From positions 7,461-71,460 of the forward strand of contig JACPGT010000002.1 in assembly GCA_016188965.1 (NCBI GenBank): a stretch of 64,000 bases of DNA, written 5' to 3'. This document shows, piece after piece, positions 57,573 to 64,000 of the stretch (positions within the stretch are counted from its first letter, which is position 1; each line of letters opens with the position of its first letter). The stretch is from Microcaldota archaeon. Its GTDB lineage: Archaea; Micrarchaeota; Micrarchaeia; Norongarragalinales; Norongarragalinaceae. The translations under genes were made by a program, and so were the position numbers. The notes beneath the pieces were generated by a model that was not told the DNA's origin, did not search any database, and worked only from the letters and a program-made list of their open reading frames with translations.

Positions 57573-58712
57573 ATGAGTCATGGTCTTTCGCGCCCCAAAC
57601 GCGCGCTTTTCGAACTGCTGCCCTTAAGCTTGGCCGCCTTGGTGGTGCTCGTCGCCGTCTTTTCCGTCTGGCAAACCGCTGACGTGAAGGCCGCGTTCCT
57701 CCAAAAGACGGCGCTTGCTACTTCGGCGCCTTTGCCTGCCCTGCGCATCGTCCAACTCGTCAGCACGTTGTGCTCGGAATGCTGGAGTCCGAACGCCTTG
57801 GCCACGGCCCTTGCCGGCCGCTCCAACTCCACTGTCCAGACCGTGGCGGCCCAGACGCCGGAAGGCCAGGAATTGGTCAGGAAATACGGCATCGCCCGCG
57901 CGCCCACGCTGATCGTCACGGGCCAGGTGGACGATTCCCGTCTGGCGGCATCCTTTTCGCAGGGCTGGCGGACGCAGGCGGATGCCCGTATTTTCGTCGG
58001 GCAGGAGCCTGTCTATTTCAACCCGCTGACGTACGAAGTGACCGGCAAGGTCTCTTGGGTGCAGGTCGTGGACCCCGGTTGCGACCAATGTGCGGATTTA
58101 TCCGCACTGGCTGAATCGCTCAAGAAGGCCGGCGTCTATCTTTCGGCGGAGACGGTCGTCAACTCCACGTCATTGCAAGGCGCCGATTTGGTCCGGAAAT
58201 ACCGTCCGGCGTCGCTTCCGTTTCTCGTGCTGTCCAAGGACGCCTCCGCTTATCCAGACATCGTCGAGGCCTGGAAGGGAGTCGGAACCGTCGAGCCGGA
58301 CGGCGCATTCGTCTGGCGCCAAGCCGTTGCGCCGTTTAGGAACACGACGACGGACCGCGTCGTCGGTCTTGTCAGCCTGGTGGAATTGGAGAACCGGTCC
58401 TGCACGGCGTGTTACGACGTATCCATCCACGAGCGGTTGCTGGCAAATCTGGGTCTTGTCGTTTCCAACGTCACGCGTTTGGACGTCGCCAGTGTGCAAG
58501 GCAAGGCCCTGGCCGGTCAGTACAACCTCACGCAGGTGCCGACCGTCCTGATCTCGTCCGACGCCGCGTTCTATCCGTCGTTCATGCAGGTCTGGCCGCA
58601 AGTCGGAACGCGCGAAGCTGACGGCCGTTTCGTTTTCCGCAACCTGGCCGCTTTGCCGAACGCGACGGTGGCCAATGTTTCGGCCGGAAGCGCCGGGGGC
58701 GTGCCCGCGTAG
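57573..58712 (+). CDS. Membrane-anchored protein with three thioredoxin-like repeats
   Basis: N-terminal TM; three repeats with CSEC, CDQC, CTAC followed by VRKYxxxxxPTLI-type segments. Confidence 0.72.
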   Translation: MSHGLSRPKRALFELLPLSLAALVVLVAVFSVWQTADVKAAFLQKTALATSAPLPALRIVQLVSTLCSECWSPNALATALAGRSNSTVQTVAAQTPEGQELVRKYGIARAPTLIVTGQVDDSRLAASFSQGWRTQADARIFVGQEPVYFNPLTYEVTGKVSWVQVVDPGCDQCADLSALAESLKKAGVYLSAETVVNSTSLQGADLVRKYRPASLPFLVLSKDASAYPDIVEAWKGVGTVEPDGAFVWRQAVAPFRNTTTDRVVGLVSLVELENRSCTACYDVSIHERLLANLGLVVSNVTRLDVASVQGKALAGQYNLTQVPTVLISSDAAFYPSFMQVWPQVGTREADGRFVFRNLAALPNATVANVSAGSAGGVPA

Positions 58713-58753
58713 GAAGCGTTGCATTCGGTGAAAAGGTTTATTAAGCAGTTGCG

Positions 58754-58768
58754 TTACATTTGAAGTAA
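58754..58768. promoter_or_regulatory. Candidate operator TTACATTTGAAGTAA (shared)
   Basis: TTAC-N7-GTAA; same flanks (GTTACAT...GTAAAGC) as 57486. Confidence 0.5.
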
Positions 58769-58781
58769 AGCTTTTCGAGAG

Positions 58782-59588
58782 GTGTTGAATTTGAAGGAAC
58801 ATCCGCACGCGCATTCCCCTGCCGGGCATCCTGAACATCCGGCGCACCCGGTCCAAGCATCCGTCCGTCCTGGTTCAGATGATACTCCCAAGCCGGCATG
58901 GGTCTTGTTCGCCTTGCTGGCTCTGGTCGTCGCCGTGACGGCCTACAACCAACTCCAAATCACCGACGTGCAGTACGCCATGGCGGGCTATTCGACCGCC
59001 GCGGCTCGTCCGGCCGTTTCCGCACCCGGCGGAGCGCCGCAGGGAAGCTCTTCCGCAAACCTGCAGGCGCTGGCTGACCGCATTCTTCCCAAAGGCATTC
59101 CGGCCGTCTACGGAAAGGAATTGTCCGTGTCGTACGACGACCCGGTGGCGGCCATGAAGGTCCTGGCGCCTTTGGATGACGGAATCCAATTATCGGCCGA
59201 ACAGAACGCGCGCTACGTCAAGATTGCGTCGCAAATTTCGTGCGAGTACTGCTGCGGTGCCGAGTCGATCATCTTTGCCAACGGCCAGGCCGCTTGCGGA
59301 TGCCAGCACTCGTACGTCATGCGCGGACTTGCCAAGTACCTGCTGACCAAGCACGGCACCGAGTACACGAACGACCAGGTCTTGGACGAATTGGGCAAGT
59401 GGAAGACGCTGTTCTTCCCCAAGCAAATCCTGACGAAGGCCTTGGCGTTCGAGTCGGCAGGCAAGGCCATCAATACCATCGATTTGACGTCGAACAAGTA
59501 CCGCGGTTTCACGGCCGCGGCCGCCAGCGCGGGTTCAGGCTCGGCGCAAGGCGTGGCGTCTTTGCCGAACATGGTCGGCGGTTGTTAA
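58782..59588 (+). CDS. Membrane-anchored Cys-rich (PCYCGC-like) protein with C-terminal LPNMVGGC
   Basis: TM near N-terminus; QISCEYCCGAESIIFANGQAACGCQHSYVMRGLAKYLL; ends ASLPNMVGGC*. Confidence 0.75.
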   Translation: MLNLKEHPHAHSPAGHPEHPAHPVQASVRPGSDDTPKPAWVLFALLALVVAVTAYNQLQITDVQYAMAGYSTAAARPAVSAPGGAPQGSSSANLQALADRILPKGIPAVYGKELSVSYDDPVAAMKVLAPLDDGIQLSAEQNARYVKIASQISCEYCCGAESIIFANGQAACGCQHSYVMRGLAKYLLTKHGTEYTNDQVLDELGKWKTLFFPKQILTKALAFESAGKAINTIDLTSNKYRGFTAAAASAGSGSAQGVASLPNMVGGC

Positions 59589-59614
59589 GCGCGAACGGAG
59601 GATTGGAAAAAAAC

Positions 59615-59788
59615 ATGCAACGATGCCAGAACTGCCAAAAACCGTACCTGTCCTGTTGCGGCGATACCAGCGCGTATTGTTTCGAGTGCGAGCCGCGCCA
59701 AAAAGGCACGTGCGCCATCGAGGCGCCGAAAGCCGCCCCATCCCAACCCGTTGAAAAGAAAACCAAAGGAGGTCGTTCTCATGGATAA
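59615..59788 (+). CDS. Small Cys-rich (zinc-ribbon-like) protein
   Basis: MQRCQNCQKPYLSCCGDTSAYCFECEPRQKGTCAIE; overlaps the next start. Confidence 0.6.
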   Translation: MQRCQNCQKPYLSCCGDTSAYCFECEPRQKGTCAIEAPKAAPSQPVEKKTKGGRSHG

Positions 59789-60065
59789 GTTCGTCGTATT
59801 GTCGGCCCTGTTGGGCATCTTGCTGGTCACGTCGGTGTTCCAGGCGTTCGAGCTGAACGGCCTCAAGAACCAACTGACGGCCAAGACTGGAGCCGTATCG
59901 TTCGCATCGGCGCCTGCGCAGCCCGCTTCCAGCGGAGGTGCGGAGTCGTACGAGCAGATGATGCAACGGATGCATCCGGACCAGTTCGCCCAACAACAGG
60001 CCGCCAGCGCGGCCGTTGGCGACGGCGCGTTGAACGGCCTGCCGAACATGGTCGGAGGTTGTTAA
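59781..60065 (+). CDS. Single-TM protein with C-terminal LPNMVGGC
   Basis: MDKFVVLSALLGILLVTSVFQAFELNGLKNQL...GLPNMVGGC*; strong SD aaaggagg. Confidence 0.78.
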   Translation: MDKFVVLSALLGILLVTSVFQAFELNGLKNQLTAKTGAVSFASAPAQPASSGGAESYEQMMQRMHPDQFAQQQAASAAVGDGALNGLPNMVGGC

Positions 60066-60174
60066 ACGCATCCGATTGACGATGGCGCCGTGCGCCCCCA
60101 AGGCGGCATTCGAAAAACCTCCCTCGAGCCGCTTTGGGGCCACGGATGCCTTTTACGACGTGAGGCGAAAAATC

Positions 60175-60378
60175 ATGGATGACTGGATGATTTTGAGCGC
60201 ATTGCTGGCCGTATTGCTGCTGGCATCCGCGTTCCAAGCATTCGAATTGGCCGGACTCAAGGACGGCATGGCGCGGATCCAAGCGCCGTCGGCCGTCCTA
60301 CAGCCGGCGGCCGCGCCGGCGCAATCCCCTTCGGCCGGCGGTTTGAGTGGCTTGCCGAACATGGTCGGCGGTTGTTGA
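60175..60378 (+). CDS. Single-TM protein with C-terminal LPNMVGGC (paralogue)
   Basis: MDDWMILSALLAVLLLASAFQAFELAGLKDGM...GLPNMVGGC*. Confidence 0.75.
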   Translation: MDDWMILSALLAVLLLASAFQAFELAGLKDGMARIQAPSAVLQPAAAPAQSPSAGGLSGLPNMVGGC

Positions 60379-60396
60379 GAGCAGGAGTTGAGCGAC

Positions 60397-60975
60397 ATGG
60401 ATGTCTACCCGAAGGTCTGGCTGTTGTTGGCCGTATTGTTGTTGCCGCTGGCAACGGCTGCGTCGCCGCGCGTGCTGGTGTACAAGAACGACGCGTGCAG
60501 CCACTGCGGGCCGTACTTGAAGGACTTTTTTTCCTTGTTGGATAAAAATGGCGTCACGGCCGACCAGATCGTGGTCAAGGACTACTTGAACAACGCCGAT
60601 TCGCGGCGCGAAGTCGCCGAACTGCAAAGCCGTTTCGGCGTGCCGCTGGACATGCAGGGCCACATGCTGGCCATCCTCGACGGCGTCTACGTCTTGGAAG
60701 GCCACGTGCCGCTTTCCGTCGTGCAGGGGTATCTGGACGCGCCCAAGCCCGCCCAACCGGTCATCGTGTACCAGGATTCGATGCAGCCCGACGTGCGCTC
60801 CTATGCCGTGTTATACGATGGCAAGCGCCAGGTCTATGCCCTCGACGGGCAGGCCGCCCCGGTTTCGGCGCAGGATTACTCGAAATACGTCATCCCGGCC
60901 GTCCTCATCGGCGCCACCGGAATCCTGTTGTACCTGGGCCTGAAAAAAGGGCCGGCCCGTGAGGCCCGACCGTAG
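60397..60975 (+). CDS. Secreted/membrane thioredoxin-like protein
   Basis: Signal peptide, VLVYKNDACSHCGPYLKDFFSLL CxxC motif, C-terminal TM. Confidence 0.72.
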   Translation: MDVYPKVWLLLAVLLLPLATAASPRVLVYKNDACSHCGPYLKDFFSLLDKNGVTADQIVVKDYLNNADSRREVAELQSRFGVPLDMQGHMLAILDGVYVLEGHVPLSVVQGYLDAPKPAQPVIVYQDSMQPDVRSYAVLYDGKRQVYALDGQAAPVSAQDYSKYVIPAVLIGATGILLYLGLKKGPAREARP

Positions 60976-61006
60976 GATTTGACACGCGTAAAGGTGGGAT
61001 GGATTC

Positions 61007-61684
61007 ATGGTTGATTTCTGGGAACTGGCCGCTTTGGTGAGTTCGTCGGGCTTTCTCGACGGCATCCACCCCTGCGGTTTCGCGGTGTTATTGTTCTTCA
61101 TCGCCTTTCTGCTGTCCATCCAGCGCTCGCGTACCCACATCCTGCTCATGGGCGGCGCCTACATCGCCGGCGTCTTCCTGACGTATTTTCTCATCGGCTT
61201 GGGCATCCTCAAGGCCGTCTCTTTCTTCCCCGGCCACTTCTTCGCCATCGCCGGCTCCTCGCTTTTGGTCCTCATCGGCCTGATCAGCATCGCGGACGGC
61301 ATCCGCGGCACCGAGACGCTGGTCATCCCCAAAATCAGCAAGCCATGGATCAACGACGCCATCCAGAAAGCCACGTTGCCTGCCGCACTCGTCGCCGGCC
61401 TGCTGGTGGGACTTTGCGCGTTTCCCTGCGCTGGCGGCATTTACTTAGCCGTCCTGGGCTTCCTGACCGTTTCGACGACATTCTGGGAAGGCGTCGGCTT
61501 CCTGGTGCTGTACAACGTCTTTTTCGTCATGCCGCTGATTCTGACGTTGCTGTTCGCTTCGAACGAAACGGTCCTTGAAAAGCTGGAGTCGCTGGAGACG
61601 CGCAACCGCAGGAACTTCAAGTTCATCCTCGGCTTCTTGGCCATCGCGTTGGCGTCGTTCATCCTGTATTCGGTGATGAAGTGA
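61007..61684 (+). CDS. CcdA-like transmembrane thiol-disulfide protein
   Basis: GFLDGIHPCGFAVLLFFIAFLLS and GLLVGLCAFPCAGGIYLAVLGFL. Confidence 0.85.
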   Translation: MVDFWELAALVSSSGFLDGIHPCGFAVLLFFIAFLLSIQRSRTHILLMGGAYIAGVFLTYFLIGLGILKAVSFFPGHFFAIAGSSLLVLIGLISIADGIRGTETLVIPKISKPWINDAIQKATLPAALVAGLLVGLCAFPCAGGIYLAVLGFLTVSTTFWEGVGFLVLYNVFFVMPLILTLLFASNETVLEKLESLETRNRRNFKFILGFLAIALASFILYSVMK

Positions 61685-62322
61685 AAAAAGAACGCGACGC
61701 CGCCCGTAAACGGAAGTCTTTTGTTGCTGCTGACGCCGGTTGGCTGACCCGGTTCAAAGCCGGCATCTTGGGCTACTTGGAACAACACGACCTTTTGGCC
61801 GGCGTATTGGCCGCCGCCGTCCTTCCGGTTTTCTACCTGTTGCTGCTGACGGCGCTTAACGGCTTCGGGCATGCCGTTCGCCAGATCGCATCGCTTTCAG
61901 GCTGGATGACGTTGCTTTCCGCCGGTTTGGGCCTGCAGGTCCAGCTCTACTTCCGGCTGCGTCGGCTGCACCGGCTTGCCAATCCGAACGCCGTGGCCGC
62001 TTCGGGCGGAGCGTCCGCGTTTTCCATGGCGGCTTGCTGCGCCCACCACGCCGCCGACGTGCTGCCGGCCTTCGGTCTTGCCGCTGCCGCGTCGTTTCTG
62101 TCCTACTACCAGGATAGCTTCCTGCTCTTGGGCGTGTTGAGCAACGTAGGCGGCCTTTGGTACATGTTGTCCTGCTACCAGGATTCGCGCCTCAAGACGG
62201 CAGGCTTTCTGGATGCCTTCATGGCGTTTCCCCTGAAGCGTTGGCTTCCGTTTTACGTCGTTTCGGCCGCGGCCTTGTTCGTCGCGTATACGGCGTCGCT
62301 TGGGTTCAAAGCAATGCGTTGA
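61681..62322 (+). CDS. Polytopic membrane protein with Cys/His intramembrane motif
   Basis: FSMAACCAHHAADVLPAFGLAAAASFLSYYQDSFLLLGVLSN; 4-nt overlap with the ccdA-like gene. Confidence 0.6.
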   Translation: MKKERDAARKRKSFVAADAGWLTRFKAGILGYLEQHDLLAGVLAAAVLPVFYLLLLTALNGFGHAVRQIASLSGWMTLLSAGLGLQVQLYFRLRRLHRLANPNAVAASGGASAFSMAACCAHHAADVLPAFGLAAAASFLSYYQDSFLLLGVLSNVGGLWYMLSCYQDSRLKTAGFLDAFMAFPLKRWLPFYVVSAAALFVAYTASLGFKAMR

Positions 62323-62332
62323 GGTGGTCGTA

Positions 62333-62635
62333 ATGAAATATCTGGAGTATGCCGTGGTGTTCGGAGTCGTCCTGGTCTTGGCGTTCGCGTTCCTGGTGTA
62401 TCGTCCCGCCGGTTCACAGACGGGTCCGGGTAGTTTGGTTCCCAACGGACAGAATTTCCAGTATTACCAGCAGAAAGCCGCGGCGCTGGGCAATGAATGC
62501 GGCGACTTGAAGGACGAAGGCAACGTGCAGCACTTGTCGCACCACCCCGAACGCTACGCCGCGTGCCTCAAACAAGTCGAGCCGGTATTCCTACAGCAAG
62601 CCACGGGCAAGACGCTGCAACAGCTACTTGGGTAA
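62333..62635 (+). CDS. Small membrane-anchored protein
   Basis: N-terminal TM; NECGDLKDEGNVQHLSHHPERYAACLKQVEPVF. Confidence 0.55.
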   Translation: MKYLEYAVVFGVVLVLAFAFLVYRPAGSQTGPGSLVPNGQNFQYYQQKAAALGNECGDLKDEGNVQHLSHHPERYAACLKQVEPVFLQQATGKTLQQLLG

Positions 62636-62639
62636 CTCC

Positions 62640-62765
62640 GTGCTCCAATACGTCTGTTACGGGCGGATGGGCTTGGGCGTAGGGGCCATGGCTTTGGACG
62701 ATTTGCTGACCGGCGGGGCCATGCTAGTTGTCGGTGTCGTGCTGCACATCGCGATGGGGCATTGA
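62640..62765 (+). CDS. 41-aa hydrophobic microprotein
   Basis: GTG start; VLQYVCYGRMGLGVGAMALDDLLTGGAMLVVGVVLHIAMGH. Confidence 0.4.
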   Translation: MLQYVCYGRMGLGVGAMALDDLLTGGAMLVVGVVLHIAMGH

Positions 62766-62769
62766 AAAG

Positions 62770-62994
62770 GTGGTCTTGGTGTTGGAATTGTTGAAGAACA
62801 AGCTGGATTTGTTGCGCCACAATCACGCCTTGTTGATGGCTTTGTGCATCGGCCCGTGGATTGTCCTGGGTGCGGCGTACGCCTTTGGGGTCCGCAGCCC
62901 GCTTCTGTGGCCGGCGGCCTTGGTGTTGTGCATCGGCTCGCACGTGTTGATGATGGCGGCGCATTCCACCGACGGCAAGAAATCATGTCACTAG
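62770..62994 (+). CDS. Small membrane protein (DUF2933-like)
   Basis: RHNHALLMALCIGPWIVLG...VLMMAAHSTDGKKSCH. Confidence 0.5.
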   Translation: MVLVLELLKNKLDLLRHNHALLMALCIGPWIVLGAAYAFGVRSPLLWPAALVLCIGSHVLMMAAHSTDGKKSCH

Positions 62995-63024
62995 GAATCA
63001 TGTCACTAGGAGTTGATTCTAAAA

Positions 63025-63111
63025 ATGGACTGGAAAGAAATCGCCTTGTGGGTCGGATTCGCCGTCGCGTTCGGCGGCATGTGGGTCGTCATGCACGGGT
63101 TTCCGAAATGA
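63025..63111 (+). CDS. 28-aa single-TM microprotein
   Basis: MDWKEIALWVGFAVAFGGMWVVMHGFPK; ATGA overlap with the next tiny ORF. Confidence 0.4.
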   Translation: MDWKEIALWVGFAVAFGGMWVVMHGFPK

Positions 63112-63154
63112 TGCCACAACATCCGGGTTTTCCCGGCTTGCGGAGGTGGAGTCG

Positions 63155-63199
63155 ATGAGCGGACCTAAAAAGCCGAAGAAAGGCGGCGGCTGCTGCTGA
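63155..63199 (+). CDS. 14-aa microprotein MSGPKKPKKGGGCC
   Basis: Strong SD (cggaggtgg) 7-8 nt upstream of the ATG; start overlaps the stop of a 16-aa ORF (63108-63158). Confidence 0.4.
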   Translation: MSGPKKPKKGGGCC

Positions 63200-63250
63200 C
63201 GTCACGTCGCCGATTTTTTTTTCTTTTCCGGATTCTTCATGTCCGGCATA

Positions 63251-63345
63251 TATAGCAATCCACGAAAGTGACCCGACAAATTAGTCGTGGATTGCTATCT
63301 AGCAAACGGCGCGAAAGTCTTCCGAGACTTTCGCGGTTTGCTATA
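63251..63345. repeat. 95-nt two-hairpin intergenic repeat, copy 2 (inverted)
   Basis: Reverse complement differs from 8485-8579 at only a few positions, mostly in the hairpin-1 apex. Confidence 0.85.
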
Positions 63346-63415
63346 AAGACAATCGATATTAGGGTTGACGGTGTTGCTTTTTTTTGCAGGAAACGGTAAC
63401 TTGAGGTGAGCGTGT

Positions 63416-63679
63416 TTGAAATCGCAAAAACTCGATGAGAATGCCGCCGGCATGGCGTTGGCCGCCGTATTCGACGGCTGGTACGTGTTGTGCGCGTTGG
63501 CGTTGTACGCGTTCCAGAGTCCCGCGATGATGGTGGGTCGCAACATGCTGCACGGCGTGAGCCTACAGGCACCCACGTTCAGCCTGACGGGCGTCCTGCT
63601 GGGCCTGCTTGCGTGGTCGGTGCTGGCGTATGCAAGCGGCTACGTCTTCGCCACGCTGTACAACCGGATGGCCCAGTAA
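63416..63679 (+). CDS. Small two-to-three-TM membrane protein (DUF5676-like)
   Basis: TTG start; DGWYVLCALALYAF...SLTGVLLGLLAWSVLAYASGYVFATLYNRMAQ. Confidence 0.5.
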   Translation: MKSQKLDENAAGMALAAVFDGWYVLCALALYAFQSPAMMVGRNMLHGVSLQAPTFSLTGVLLGLLAWSVLAYASGYVFATLYNRMAQ

Positions 63680-63817
63680 CGCCCGGTTCGCAGGCATCCG
63701 GTACCCCTTCCATTTTTTTCTTTTTTTCCCTTCGCGGATTCGTATGTCGGTTTCGGATATACTAATATACTTTTCCATTCCTATTTTGGCCACGCGAACC
63801 GTTTCTGGTGTTAACGT

Positions 63818-64000
63818 ATGGTGTTGTTTTCCTATGTCCTGGCCTTCGTCTTGTCGATTGGCGTAATCCTGCTGTCCGCGGCCTATGCGTACAAGCATTA
63901 CGCCAAGACGAACGAGATGTGCGGCATGATGATCGGCATGGCGTATGGCACGGCGGCCGGCTTTGCCACTGGCACCCTGCTGGTCCTGCCGACGGGCAAC
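63818..64000 (+). CDS. Membrane protein, truncated by the window edge
   Basis: ATGGTGTTGTTTTCCTATGTC...; reads MVLFSYVLAFVLSIGVILLSAAYAYKHYAKTNEMCGMMIGMAYGTAAGF to the end. Confidence 0.5.
   Translation, partial: MVLFSYVLAFVLSIGVILLSAAYAYKHYAKTNEMCGMMIGMAYGTAAGFATGTLLVLPTGN

Noticed and set aside
8485-63345. CRISPR array or integron attC interpretation of the hairpin repeats
   Set aside because: Copies are tens of kb apart with no spacer array; the palindrome ends do not match the attC RYYYAAC/GTTRRRY rule, and no integron-type integrase context was seen

Overview
The window is archaeal chromosome, mostly high-GC. Evidence: archaeal-type RNAP subunits, LeuRS, two geranylgeranyl reductases, TATA-like promoters with near-leaderless starts, and an archaeosortase-like protein. 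A DPANN-like lineage is possible but unproven. Left part: a VapBC-like pair; an rpoH-rpoB''-rpoB'-rpoA cluster in which B is split but A'/A'' are one continuous ORF with unusual bridge-helix and trigger-loop residues; and an aconitase / isocitrate dehydrogenase / two-subunit ATP-citrate lyase operon. An AT-rich ~9.5 kb integrative element lies between tRNA-Asp(GTC) and degenerate copies of the tRNA 3' end, with a tyrosine recombinase at its right edge. Middle: helicase, ThiI, a kinase-dCMP deaminase fusion, LeuRS, an archaeosortase-like protein, a 2290-aa surface protein, Ndk, dUTPase, two more VapBC-like pairs and a DUF1858-IscA fusion. Right end (about 54-64 kb): a dense redox/metal-type cluster with cupredoxin, two CcdA-like proteins, a PadR-metal-domain regulator, a BlaI/BlaR1-like pair, thioredoxin-like proteins and many tiny membrane proteins. 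Three proteins in this cluster end in the identical C-terminal motif LPNMVGGC, and a 14-aa ORF ends in GGGCC. This cluster is my best candidate for an undescribed system. Two families of small structured repeats also occur: a 95-nt double hairpin, and a GC-rich insert flanked by direct duplications of its target. All functional calls are by eye from sequence; no database search was run.
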